A stretch of 64,000 nucleotides of DNA, taken from Flavobacterium sp. HSC-32F16. GTDB lineage: Bacteria > Bacteroidota > Bacteroidia > Flavobacteriales > Flavobacteriaceae. Location of the stretch: NCBI RefSeq assembly GCF_024171645.1, contig NZ_JALKAC010000001.1:806001-870000 (forward strand). The letters are read 5' to 3'. A model generated the notes under the pieces. The model saw only the letters and a program-made list of their open reading frames with translations. It made no database searches and was not told where the DNA came from. The position numbers and the translations under genes are program-made. Positions 1 to 8,993 of the stretch are shown piece after piece (the stretch's first letter is position 1; the number at the start of each line of letters is the position of its first letter).

Positions 1-1054
1 ATAAATAAGCCAAAACAATGCTGGCTATTAAAAGACCTATTCCTAACATATATCCTTCTTGCATTGTAACTTTATTATCTACAACCCAAGCGGTAAACCA
101 ATAAATTAACGGGTAATGTGTAATATAAATGGGATAGGAAATATCACCAAGCAGTTTACATATTCTGGCTGAAAATGCGCTTTTAATTTGTCCGCCTGCA
201 CCTATTGCTACGATTAACGGGAAGATTAAAATAATACAGAAAGATTCGTATAAACCATTCATCCATAAACTATTTTCGTCTCCAAATCTAGGCAGTGCCA
301 AAACTATGGTAATTAAAATACTGCAAACCCAAAAAGCCCCTTTTAAGTGAATTAATTTACCTAAACGAGATAATAAAACTCCCGCAAAAAACGGATACAA
401 TAATCGGGTGAAACCCACATTCATTTGTTCCAGGTTTAATGACCATCCGCCAATAACATCTCCCTTAGGGCCGAAAACAGTATAGTTAATTAACAGTCCG
501 GCAAATATCAGTACCAAAACCGACAGCACTTTATTCGAAAATTTGCGAAAAATTAGGGCGTACAAGATGTTAGCAATATATTCGAAAAAAAGTGACCATG
601 CCGGACCATTTAAAGGATGCATTTCTCCCCACCCTCTAATTTCTAATGAAGGCGGAATTGGCAATAAGGTAAAACCAATTACCATGGTTACAATTAACTT
701 CCAGACTTCCATTCCGGCAATTTGCGGAAATAATATATCTGAAGCCTGCAAATAATAAAAAATCGCTCCAATGATCATTCCCATGATTACCATTGGCTGT
801 AAGCGAATTAATCGGCGTTTGTAGAATTCCCATTGTGTCATTTTCCCCCAGCGGTCGTCGTAAGCATACGCCACAACAAATCCTGATAAAAGAAAAAAGA
901 AATCAACAGCTAAATATCCATGATTTATAATTTGTATAAAACGGCTGCCTCCGCTAAAAGCTTCGAAAATATGAAAAGCAACGACTAAAATAGCCGCAAC
1001 TCCACGCAGACCGTCCAAAATTTCGTAATGTTTTTTTGGTTTAATGTCATTCAT
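1..1054 (-). CDS. Acyltransferase 3 (OafA/YrhL) family membrane protein, C-terminus cut by window edge
   Basis: Reading the minus strand from the ATG at 1054 gives an open frame running off the left edge (about 351 codons seen). The start reads MNDIKPKKHYEILDGLRG, then VVAFHIF with the His expected to be catalytic in acyltransferase 3 proteins, then VDFFFLLSGFVVAYAY, the family hallmark. The rest is a series of hydrophobic helices. Members move acetyl or other acyl groups onto cell-surface sugars at the inner membrane. It lies downstream of a DUF1349 protein and a GH3 glucosidase on the same strand, so a role in glycan acylation is plausible, but the substrate cannot be read from sequence. 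Confidence 0.88.
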   Translation of the reverse strand, partial: MNDIKPKKHYEILDGLRGVAAILVVAFHIFEAFSGGSRFIQIINHGYLAVDFFFLLSGFVVAYAYDDRWGKMTQWEFYKRRLIRLQPMVIMGMIIGAIFYYLQASDILFPQIAGMEVWKLIVTMVIGFTLLPIPPSLEIRGWGEMHPLNGPAWSLFFEYIANILYALIFRKFSNKVLSVLVLIFAGLLINYTVFGPKGDVIGGWSLNLEQMNVGFTRLLYPFFAGVLLSRLGKLIHLKGAFWVCSILITIVLALPRFGDENSLWMNGLYESFCIILIFPLIVAIGAGGQIKSAFSARICKLLGDISYPIYITHYPLIYWFTAWVVDNKVTMQEGYMLGIGLLIASIVLAYL

Positions 1055-1115
1055 AATAATGGTTAATTATTAATTGTTATGGTTGGTTTATAATTGATTA
1101 ATTCACAAGTAACAA

Positions 1116-1763
1116 TTATTGGTGATTTTTAAGCCATTCTGATCTTCTCTGATCTGGTAAATGTTTTACGGTAAAGTTTTCAAATTTAGCTTCAAAACCT
1201 TTTCCGTCTGGAGAAGCCGCCATTAATCCAACTTGTACAGGCGTATTATCCTGTAAAGGTGCATTTCTGGTCATGATGTAGTTTTTATCATCAAAAGAAT
1301 AGAATACCTCAACAGCATCTAATCTTCTAACCGCTTTAATCCACACAAAAGGCGGTGCTTTTTCTAGAGTTGTTACGCTCCAATCGCTTTTGTCGTGCGT
1401 TACAACTGTACTAATATTGAATTTACCATCAACAAATTCAACTCCGGTTTTAATGTAGTTTTTCTCGTCAACGCGAATCATTAATCCCATTTGGTCAAAA
1501 CGAGCGATATAGTTTCCTGTAATTTTTACTTTGGTTTCGAATTCACCTCCATAAATGGCGTAGTAAAAAGGCGCATCATCAACCGTGAATCCGTAATGCG
1601 AAATTCTCCAGTAATCGCTGTTGGCAGTCACATTCATTATTAAGGCATTGTTTTTAATTTCCCATTTTTCAGGTTCATTAAACCACTGCATTTTATTCAG
1701 GCTTTGTGCCGAAAGGTTTTGTGCTAGAAATAAAGTTATTGCGCCAAGTAAAATTTTCTTCAT
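1116..1763 (-). CDS. Secreted DUF1349 domain protein
   Basis: 215 residues with a clear signal peptide (MKKILLGAITLFLAQNLSAQ). The mature part matches DUF1349 (concanavalin A-like jelly-roll fold): it contains WFNEPEKWEI, the DQMGLMIRVDEKNYIKTGVEF block, and VQVGLMAASPDGKGFEAKFENF near the end. Family members accompany glycoside hydrolases and are thought to bind or act on carbohydrates; no activity is established from sequence. It is 240 bases downstream of the GH3 gene on the same strand, which supports a shared role in sugar use outside the cytoplasm. Confidence 0.8.
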   Translation of the reverse strand: MKKILLGAITLFLAQNLSAQSLNKMQWFNEPEKWEIKNNALIMNVTANSDYWRISHYGFTVDDAPFYYAIYGGEFETKVKITGNYIARFDQMGLMIRVDEKNYIKTGVEFVDGKFNISTVVTHDKSDWSVTTLEKAPPFVWIKAVRRLDAVEVFYSFDDKNYIMTRNAPLQDNTPVQVGLMAASPDGKGFEAKFENFTVKHLPDQRRSEWLKNHQ

Positions 1764-1800
1764 TTTGTGTTTCTTTTTAAATCAATAAAGTGTTTTTATT

Positions 1801-1912
1801 TTTTACCATTAAGATATTAAGTTAATTAAGCTATGTACTTAATATTTTAGTCCATTCAAAATAATAAAAAACAGGCTTTCCTTTAATGATCCTTACTATC
1901 TTAATGGTAAAA
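1801..1912. repeat. Intergenic palindrome between GH3 and DUF1349 genes
   Basis: A 16-base arm at 1801-1816 (ttttaccattaagata) is repeated as its exact reverse complement at 1897-1912. The 80-base middle is AT-rich. It lies in the 240-base gap between two co-directional genes and is the kind of dispersed palindrome common in Flavobacterium intergenic DNA. It could form an mRNA hairpin or be a REP/MITE-like unit. Confidence 0.6.
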
Positions 1913-2003
1913 AAAAACATCTAAGCGGTTAAATTTACAAAAGCAAAGCTGCAAATTTTTATACTTGCAGCTTTACAAACCAACCAATTTAGAAATAATG
2001 AAA

Positions 2004-4220
2004 TTATTGAAGTGAGAAGCCCACTTTAGATTTTATATCTGTTGAAGATGCCCCAACAATTGCTTCAAAAGCTCCCGGTTCAGCAACCCAGTCGTGTTTT
2101 TTATCATCAAAGAAACTTAAAGCCGTTTTATCAATTGTAAACGTAACTGTTTTTTCTTCTCCCGCTTTAAGCGAAACTTTTTCAAATCCTTTTAATTCTT
2201 TTACCGGACGCGGTAATGAAGATTTTAAATCGCTTATGTAAAGTTGTACAACTTCAGATCCTTCTCTGCTTCCTGTATTTTTAACATTCACAGAAAATGT
2301 AATTCTATCGCTGCTTGAAACTTGTTTTTTATCAGCTGTTACTTTTCCGTATGCAAAAGTCGTGTAGCTTAATCCGTGACCAAAAGGGAACAAGGGTTTA
2401 ATTTTGTTTTTATCAACCCAACGGTATCCAACAAAAATTCCTTCGTTGTATTTTACTTCATCTCCGCCCGGAAATTCTCCTAAAGCATGAGCTCCGTTAT
2501 CAGCTAATTTTACTGGGAATGTAAAAGATAATTTCCCGGAAGGATTTACATCTCCAACTAAAACATTTGCGAGTGCATTTCCAGCTTCAGTACCTAAAAA
2601 CCATCCCTGAACAATTCCCGGAACTTCTTTAGTCCAAGGCATTGCCACTGCATTTCCGGAAATATTTACGAAAACAATGTTTTTATTTACTTTCGCTAAT
2701 TCGCTTATTAATTTATCCTGGCCATAAGGTAATTCTAAATGTTTACGATCATGTCCTTCGTCATCCTGATTTTCGCTTTTATTCAAACCTCCAATAAAAA
2801 GAACAATATCAGCATCTTTAGCCGCTTTTAAAGCTTCGGCAGTTAATTCAGCCTGCGGACGTTTTTCTTCTAAACTCACTTTAGCAATAACTCCGTTATA
2901 ATTACTTGTTGGATCCCCAACATAACCACGAGCGTACACTATTTCAGCCTCATTTCCAATTCTTTTCTTTAAACCTTCAAGAGGTGTAATTTCATAACGT
3001 GCTTTTAGAGAAGAACTTCCTCCTCCTACAGTCATCATTTTAATTGCATTTTCACCAATTACTGCAATTTTCTTCGTTTTAGAAAGGTTAATTGGCAGAA
3101 TATTGTTTGTGTTTTGCAATAAAACAATTCCTTCTTCAGCAATCTTACGCCCCGCATCTGCGTGTTCTTGTGTTCCAAAAGATCCAAAAGGACGGTTTCT
3201 ATCCATTGTAGTCAGGAAAGACAAACGTAAAATGCGACGTACTTTTTCATCTAATTCTTTCGTTCCTATCTCGCCTTTTCTAATCATTTCTGAATACGGT
3301 TTTGCTAAATAGTAATTGTCATAAGCATTACTTGTTCCCCACGAAAGTCCATTTGTCCAAGAACCAAATTCCATATCCAAACCATTGTGGATAGCTTGTT
3401 TAGTATCATTTACACCTCCCCAGTCAGAAACTACAACACCTTTAAAACCCCATTCTCCGCGAAGAATATCGTTTAATAAGTATTCATTGTGGCAGCATTG
3501 CTGTCCTTTATATTTATTGTAAGATCCCATAATTGACCAAACATCACCTTCCTGAACTGCTGCCTTAAAAGCCGGCAGGTAAATTTCATACAAGGCGCGA
3601 TCATCAACAACTACGTTTACAGAATTACGATTTGTTTCCTGATTGTTTAATGCGAAGTGTTTTACGCAGGCTGCAACACCGTTTGCCTGAACACCTTTAA
3701 TATAAGGAACAACCATTTTTGATGCTAAAAACGGATCTTCTCCCATATATTCGAAGTTACGACCGTTTAATGGACTTCTGTAAATGTTTACTCCAGGTCC
3801 TAATAGTACGTTTTTGTTTCGGAAACGTGCTTCTTCTCCAATGGATTTTCCGTATAAAGAAGACAATTCTTTATTCCATGTTGAAGAAAGTGCTGTTAAA
3901 GCCGGGAATGCAATACAAGAGTCATTTGTCCATCCTGCCTGATCCCATTCGTCCCATTTTACTTCGGTACGAATTCCGTGAGGTCCGTCGGTCATCCAGT
4001 TTTCCGGAATTCCTAAACGTTTCACACCAGGTGAACTAAATTTTGACTGCGCATGAATCATGGCAATTTTTTCTTCGGTTGTCATTCGCTTAAGCGCATC
4101 TTCTACACGCTCATTAATTGGCTTTTTATCATCAAGATAAACCGGAACTTTATTTTGTGCATTCAACCCGAATGAACTCAATAAAACTAAAACAACGATT
4201 GTTTTAACGTTTTTAAACAT
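2004..4220 (-). CDS. Glycoside hydrolase family 3 beta-glucosidase, secreted
   Basis: 738 residues with an N-terminal signal peptide ending near LNAQ (residue 22). GH3 N-domain motifs are in order: NWMTDGPHGIR, NFEYMGEDPFLA, KHFALNNQE, and GVVVSDWGGV, whose Asp266 is the expected nucleophile. The GH3 C-domain follows, with GGLNKSENQDDEGHDR, and a fibronectin III-like domain fills the last 100 or so residues (VKNTGSREGSEVVQLYI). Length and domain order are those of BglX-type beta-glucosidases. It likely removes terminal beta-linked sugars from oligosaccharides in the periplasm. The regulator gene immediately upstream and the DUF1349 gene downstream suggest a small inducible sugar locus without SusC/SusD in view. 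Confidence 0.93.
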   Translation of the reverse strand: MFKNVKTIVVLVLLSSFGLNAQNKVPVYLDDKKPINERVEDALKRMTTEEKIAMIHAQSKFSSPGVKRLGIPENWMTDGPHGIRTEVKWDEWDQAGWTNDSCIAFPALTALSSTWNKELSSLYGKSIGEEARFRNKNVLLGPGVNIYRSPLNGRNFEYMGEDPFLASKMVVPYIKGVQANGVAACVKHFALNNQETNRNSVNVVVDDRALYEIYLPAFKAAVQEGDVWSIMGSYNKYKGQQCCHNEYLLNDILRGEWGFKGVVVSDWGGVNDTKQAIHNGLDMEFGSWTNGLSWGTSNAYDNYYLAKPYSEMIRKGEIGTKELDEKVRRILRLSFLTTMDRNRPFGSFGTQEHADAGRKIAEEGIVLLQNTNNILPINLSKTKKIAVIGENAIKMMTVGGGSSSLKARYEITPLEGLKKRIGNEAEIVYARGYVGDPTSNYNGVIAKVSLEEKRPQAELTAEALKAAKDADIVLFIGGLNKSENQDDEGHDRKHLELPYGQDKLISELAKVNKNIVFVNISGNAVAMPWTKEVPGIVQGWFLGTEAGNALANVLVGDVNPSGKLSFTFPVKLADNGAHALGEFPGGDEVKYNEGIFVGYRWVDKNKIKPLFPFGHGLSYTTFAYGKVTADKKQVSSSDRITFSVNVKNTGSREGSEVVQLYISDLKSSLPRPVKELKGFEKVSLKAGEEKTVTFTIDKTALSFFDDKKHDWVAEPGAFEAIVGASSTDIKSKVGFSLQ

Positions 4221-4331
4221 AACTATTATTTATTTAAGCATTCAATTTAATTAAAGATACTAGTGGTCATCTGTACCTTTTAATAATATTGTAAAGCTAA
4301 AACGTTATAGTTTGTTTTGAATTTTTAAACG

Positions 4332-4410
4332 AAAAAAAGTAGTGACTTAAAAAATTAAAATATTGATTATCAATTTTTTAATAAAAAATATACACCAAAA
4401 AAAGTAGTGA
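4332..4410. promoter_or_regulatory. Direct repeats upstream of the GH3 gene, possible operator
   Basis: The 14-mer aaaaaaagtagtga occurs at 4332-4345 and again at 4397-4410, exactly 65 bases apart, in the gap between the DUF6377 regulator and the GH3 gene. On the coding strand it reads TCACTACTTTTTTT. Position (about 110-190 bases upstream of the GH3 start) and repetition suggest a binding site for the neighbouring regulator. This is inference; no known consensus was matched. Confidence 0.4.
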
Positions 4411-4425
4411 TTTTAAAATAAATCT

Positions 4426-6069
4426 TTAGATTTTCAATGTAATTAAACCTATTTTTATGACCATTTCTTCGAAATCGTTTCGAGAAACAGCCGCTTTATT
4501 TCGAGCTCTGGTTCTATAGTTGTAAATTGTGCTTAAAGAATAACGAAGAAATGCTGCTATCTTAACACTATCTGTAATTCCAAGTCGGATTAAAGCGAAA
4601 ATACGAAGTTCAGTATTTAGTAATTCTCCTTGTTTTAAAATGATCTGTTCTTCTTTAATTAAAAGTGCGTTGAAGTCTTTTACAAAAGTGGGATACAAAT
4701 TCAGGAAAATAATATCAAAGTTTTTATACAATTCTTCAAGTTCATTATCAACCAAAGTTGTTGACTTTAGCATTTTATAAATTTCATCAAACTGTTTGGC
4801 CGTTGCTTTTTTGTTTAAGATGATTCGGTAATTCTCCAGCTTATTGATATAAGTAGAACAAAGGCTGAAAAAATGCGCAATATATTCCTCTTTAATATGA
4901 TTTGATTCTGATAATTGCGCGTTACGTTCCTGCAGCTGGTTATTAGTTTCGGTAATTTCCTCATTTAATTTCGCTAATTTCTGACTGGTTTCATACAATT
5001 CACCTCGAATTCTCGAAACTTTTTTCATTTGTTTATAAACGTAAATGACGGCTGCAATTAAAAATGCCGATAATAAACTGATACACAAAAGATACAATTG
5101 CAATTCGGTTTTTCGCTTGGCTTCTTTTTCTAAATAAACTGTATTAATAATCGAATATACTTCTGACATTAAAAGTGTGCGGAATTGCACATTACAATAC
5201 AAAGCATCTTCGATTGCCGATTGTGTAAGTTTATACGCCATATCAACATCACCAATTTCATAAAAAACTAATGCCAGTTCCTGCAGTGAAGCATTGTCTT
5301 TATTTGCATTTTTAAGATCGGCTGTAGCCGAAAGTGCAAAATATTTTTTTCTAAGTTCAAGCTGATGTGTAATTTCATAAATACTACCCAATAAATAGGT
5401 AATCATAGCATACTGCGGATCATCTTCTTTTACCTTATCTAATAAAATCATCAACTGCTTTTGAGCATTTCCCAGTTGTTTTCGAGACATACCCTGCTGA
5501 ATCTTAGTGATTTTATAGTTTAAAGTATTAGGATCTAAGACAGTTAACAAAGAATCACGGTATTTTTGTATTTGATGAAGGTATTTTATATCATAACTAT
5601 TTGCAGCATAATGTTCAAAAAATTCGCGATAAGCAATATAATATGCAGGAAGCAGAGATACCGGCAGTTTCTTTTTATCTATACTTTTTATCAGTGCCTC
5701 AGATTCGCGGTATTTTCCTGATGAAGAATACAGTGTTACCAATTGTAGATTAGCCAAATCTTCCAATTCTTTATTTTGAAGCTGACTGGCAATTTTTAAA
5801 TTCTTTTTGACATAAAATATCGCCGAATCTGAATTGAATTTTTGGTATTCTATATATAACGTTTTGTTGTAATTGTATTCCTGCTCTTTAGTTAAGTTAT
5901 CTGATTTAATTTTTTTGAAGTTTAAAATACGCTCTTCTTTCAGCCTTACATAATGTTCCTTATTTTTTAAAGCAAAATTGAGCTTAGTTAAAATAATATC
6001 AGTACTATCCGATGCAAAAACAGGAAAGCAGATAAGAACGATGAAAAGAAACTGAAATAGATTTTTCAA
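4426..6069 (-). CDS. DUF6377 membrane-anchored transcriptional regulator
   Basis: 547 residues. A signal peptide or first membrane segment (FLFIVLICFPVFAS) is followed by about 300 residues of TPR-like helices. A single membrane span lies near residue 325 (LYLLCISLLSAFLIAAVIYVY), then a coiled coil rich in Glu and Asn, then a cytoplasmic part. The last 60 residues hold a LuxR-like helix-turn-helix (LIRLGITDSVKIAAFLRYSLSTIYNYRTR, positions about 490-520). This layout is that of DUF6377 proteins of Bacteroidota, one-component regulators that sit beside carbohydrate genes. The TPR part is predicted periplasmic and would sense a ligand or partner. The GH3 gene directly downstream is the likely target. 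Confidence 0.8.
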   Translation of the reverse strand: MKNLFQFLFIVLICFPVFASDSTDIILTKLNFALKNKEHYVRLKEERILNFKKIKSDNLTKEQEYNYNKTLYIEYQKFNSDSAIFYVKKNLKIASQLQNKELEDLANLQLVTLYSSSGKYRESEALIKSIDKKKLPVSLLPAYYIAYREFFEHYAANSYDIKYLHQIQKYRDSLLTVLDPNTLNYKITKIQQGMSRKQLGNAQKQLMILLDKVKEDDPQYAMITYLLGSIYEITHQLELRKKYFALSATADLKNANKDNASLQELALVFYEIGDVDMAYKLTQSAIEDALYCNVQFRTLLMSEVYSIINTVYLEKEAKRKTELQLYLLCISLLSAFLIAAVIYVYKQMKKVSRIRGELYETSQKLAKLNEEITETNNQLQERNAQLSESNHIKEEYIAHFFSLCSTYINKLENYRIILNKKATAKQFDEIYKMLKSTTLVDNELEELYKNFDIIFLNLYPTFVKDFNALLIKEEQIILKQGELLNTELRIFALIRLGITDSVKIAAFLRYSLSTIYNYRTRARNKAAVSRNDFEEMVIKIGLITLKI

Positions 6070-6413
6070 ACTAATTAAAAGATAAATGAAACGTACAAAT
6101 ATAATAAAGTGAAAACAGAAAAAACACTTTATACTATGAATATTCAGGATTTCGAAAAATCAAATTACTATAATAAAAACAATGATTTATACTTTTATGG
6201 TATAAGAAAAAATTACAACAAAATATAAGTGCTATAAAAAAAGTTACAAAAATTAAAAATAATTGCTATTCTCCACAATCTTGCCATTCCTAAGAACGTA
6301 AACCTTTGTGTTGTTCTTAATTAAAAGAAAAAAGCTTTGTCAAAGTTTTAAACTCTGACAAAGCCTATCAAAAAAACTTAATAAATCTTATATTATTATT
6401 CTGATGTAAAAAA
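6070..6413. other. 344-base gap upstream of the DUF6377 regulator
   Basis: Very AT-rich sequence with the upstream region of the regulator and, at its left-reading end, the terminator of the acyl-CoA dehydrogenase gene (6328-6366). No reading frame of convincing quality and no RNA gene was recognised in the remainder. Confidence 0.5.
6328..6366 (-). terminator. Terminator of acyl-CoA dehydrogenase gene
   Basis: On the minus strand AGGCTTTGTCAGAG pairs with the following CTTTGACAAAGCTT around a short AT loop, and the stem runs into TTTTTT. It sits 48 bases past the stop codon. Confidence 0.75.
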
Positions 6414-8672
6414 CTAAACCGCAATTGGCGCAGCCAGACAGCTTTCAGGAATATCAAAAGCATTTACTAAGGCCACTGCATCAGGACGAATATCCCAGCA
6501 AAGCTGATTTACAATTTTACGGACTGCTTTGGTTTTCACAGCTTCCATATAACCGTCTTCCAAATACCAGGCTTTGTTTTTTTCTATCTGCGAAAGCGCA
6601 TATAATTGGTATAATTTTGTCAATATTTGTTTTGATTTTTCGTCTTCGATTGCTTTAACTGCTTCCTGAAACTGCTCTAAAACAATGCGTTCCAAATAAG
6701 CCTGAGCCACATCAATCATTTGATGCTGCACAACATTAAAAGCATCATAAGCTTCTAAACCGCCGTCGACCAATTTTTTGATACGTCTTGCTGCAGATGC
6801 CAGAATCGTTTTTTCTCTGTGTACAAAAGCCTGCAGATGAAATTCGGCGTCAAGCAAATGTTCATCGTCTGTTTTACGTGTCGCAATTGGATTTTTTTCT
6901 GTAATAGCGGTTTTGGCATTTTCGTAGACATAATTTATGATTCCTAAAGATCCCATTTCACCAAAAGCCTTTCTGAATTCTGATAAACGATTTTTTGCTA
7001 CTAATTGCATTAAAACGGTATTATCACCTTCAAAAGTGGTGTAAATTTCAGTATCATTTTTTAAAGCGTCGATTCTGTTTTCAGATAAATAGCCTTTTCC
7101 GCCGCAAGCTTCACGACATTCCTGCAGAATATCTCTTGTACTCCAGGTTGAGTATGATTTCATACCGGCTGCAAGAGCTTCAATTTCCTGCATTTCTTCT
7201 TCTGTTTTATTCAAAAATCTTTTGGTAAGATATTGAAGTGCAAAATGAACGGCATAGGTTTTAGCTAAATGTGGTAATAATCTGCGTTGGTGCATTCTAT
7301 AATTTAGAATTGGAACTTCAGATCCGCCTTCGGGACCAAATTGTCGACGCTGATCACTGTAACGAATGGCAATTGTTAATCCAGATTTGGCTGCAGCCAA
7401 AGCCGAACGCGGAATACCAATTCTTCCTCCTACCAAAGTTCCTAACATGGTAAAAAATCTTCGGTTATCACTCGGAATTGGGCTTTCGAATTCGCCTTTA
7501 TCGTTTACAGAAGCAAAACGATCCAGCATATTTTCTTTCGGAATCACTACATTATCAAAACTAATTGTTCCGTTATCAACGCCATTTAATCCCATTTTAT
7601 GGCCACAGTCTCCAATTGTAACACCGTTTACAGTATTCCCGCTTGTATCGCGCAAAGGCACCACAAAAGCATTTACGCCATAATCATGATCGTCGATAAT
7701 TAATTTAGCAAAAACCGTTGCCATTTGCCCGTGAACTGCTGCGTTTCCAATATATTCTTTCTGAGCATTTTTATTTGGTGTATGAATTGTAAAAGTCTGA
7801 TTATTATGACTATATGTTGCTGTGGTTTCAAGCCCTTTTACGTTCGATCCGTGATGTGTTTCGGTCATCGCAAAACAACCCGGAAGTTTTAATGAACCAA
7901 TATCTTTTAAATATTTAGCGTAATGTTTTTCGGTTCCGAGAGACTGAACGCTCATTCCCCAAAGCCCAAACTGAACACCAAATTTTATCACTAAACTTAA
8001 ATCGTGATAACTAAGCGTTTCCATAATAGCAAAATAATCTTCTACATTGCCTCCTCCTCCGTGTTCCTTTGGATAGGCCATATTTCCCAGGTTTTCATCG
8101 GCTAGAATTTTACACCAATTGTAAACCGTTTGACGGAAAACGTTTATATCTGTAGACGTTTCGTAAGCAAATTCAGGTCGGGAAATAATAGATTTTACCT
8201 TTTTTATGATGGGTGCTTCTTTTCCGTCCAGAAATTCAGTTATTTTCTGAATATCAAAATTGCTTGTTGTCTGCGAATTTGCGGTAAAAGAATGTGCTTT
8301 TGTTTTGAAATTTTGAAGTGCTTCTTCGCCTAAAATTCCAAGATCATTTTCAAGTTTTGTGAAATCTGATTCTATGGATGAAATATCCAAATCTTTATCC
8401 GAAAGTGCCAGGGCAATATCAAAAATAGACTTTATAGACGATCTATCCTGAATACTTTTTTCAATATCCAGTTTCCATTGTGCGAGTTCATTTCGCGAAG
8501 GCGGATTTGAAATATCAACTTTTGAAATAAGATATTCTTGTTCTTCGGCTGAAAGTGCTTTTTGGGATTTTATAAATTCTTTTAGTGTTGTGAATTCCTT
8601 TTGAGTCAAAAGATCATCAGACCACACTAAATAAAACAACGGAGTAAAGGCTTGAAGTTTAGCTGGTTTCAT
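6414..8672 (-). CDS. Acyl-CoA dehydrogenase/oxidase family protein, long form
   Basis: 752 residues, much longer than ordinary acyl-CoA dehydrogenases (about 380) and close to acyl-CoA oxidases. A helical N-terminal extension of about 190 residues precedes the core. The FAD/acyl-CoA core has GCFAMTETHHGSNVKGLE, and ACGGKGYLSENRIDALKNDTE leads into YTTFEGDNTVLMQLVAK, a block typical of the oxidase branch. A helical C-terminal domain follows. It should catalyse the first alpha-beta oxidation of fatty acyl-CoA. Whether electrons go to oxygen or to an electron-transfer flavoprotein cannot be told here. It is a single-gene unit with its own terminator. Confidence 0.88.
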   Translation of the reverse strand: MKPAKLQAFTPLFYLVWSDDLLTQKEFTTLKEFIKSQKALSAEEQEYLISKVDISNPPSRNELAQWKLDIEKSIQDRSSIKSIFDIALALSDKDLDISSIESDFTKLENDLGILGEEALQNFKTKAHSFTANSQTTSNFDIQKITEFLDGKEAPIIKKVKSIISRPEFAYETSTDINVFRQTVYNWCKILADENLGNMAYPKEHGGGGNVEDYFAIMETLSYHDLSLVIKFGVQFGLWGMSVQSLGTEKHYAKYLKDIGSLKLPGCFAMTETHHGSNVKGLETTATYSHNNQTFTIHTPNKNAQKEYIGNAAVHGQMATVFAKLIIDDHDYGVNAFVVPLRDTSGNTVNGVTIGDCGHKMGLNGVDNGTISFDNVVIPKENMLDRFASVNDKGEFESPIPSDNRRFFTMLGTLVGGRIGIPRSALAAAKSGLTIAIRYSDQRRQFGPEGGSEVPILNYRMHQRRLLPHLAKTYAVHFALQYLTKRFLNKTEEEMQEIEALAAGMKSYSTWSTRDILQECREACGGKGYLSENRIDALKNDTEIYTTFEGDNTVLMQLVAKNRLSEFRKAFGEMGSLGIINYVYENAKTAITEKNPIATRKTDDEHLLDAEFHLQAFVHREKTILASAARRIKKLVDGGLEAYDAFNVVQHQMIDVAQAYLERIVLEQFQEAVKAIEDEKSKQILTKLYQLYALSQIEKNKAWYLEDGYMEAVKTKAVRKIVNQLCWDIRPDAVALVNAFDIPESCLAAPIAV

Positions 8673-8710
8673 ATAATAGAGATTCGGTTTTTATTTTGTT
8701 TTTATTTTTT

Positions 8711-8875
8711 GCCGCAGATTATACAGGTTAAAGGGATTTTTTTAGCAGCGAATTACACAAATTTCCACGAATTCAAATTGTTTAAGAATTAGTTTGAATT
8801 CGTGGAAATTTGTGTAATTCGCTGCTAACTTTCTACGCGAAGAAAATAATTCTTTTAGTCTGTATAATCTGTGGC
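8711..8875. repeat. Nested palindrome, REP/MITE-like
   Basis: Inner arms of 36 bases, 8742-8777 and 8793-8828, are perfect reverse complements separated by only 15 bases; the arm contains ttagcagcgaattacacaaa. Outer arms 8711-8726 (gccgcagattatacag) and 8860-8875 are reverse complements with one mismatch. The whole 165-base unit can fold into one long interrupted hairpin. Similar wording (cacgaattttcacaaatt, gaattcgtggcta) occurs at 43541-43680 and 63462-63503, so it belongs to a dispersed family. Confidence 0.75.
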
Positions 8876-8895
8876 ATACATTTCATTTTACTGCA

Positions 8896-8930
8896 TAAAA
8901 AAACAGGAATGAAAAATACTCATTCCTGTT
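8896..8930 (-). terminator. Terminator of EamA transporter gene
   Basis: Minus strand AACAGGAATG, loop AGTATTTTT, CATTCCTGTT, then TTTTTT. Strong stem with a U-run, 64 bases past the stop codon. Confidence 0.8.
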
Positions 8931-8993
8931 TAATATTCCTGTTAAGATTCTCGTAATTTTATACCTTAAACCAATAAAAAATACAAGATTAAC

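Larger units (their letters stand above)
8673..8993. other. 321-base gap holding a nested palindrome and a terminator
   Basis: Between the acyl-CoA dehydrogenase start and the EamA transporter stop. It contains the nested inverted repeat at 8711-8875 and the transporter terminator at 8896-8930; no gene is visible. Confidence 0.6.
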
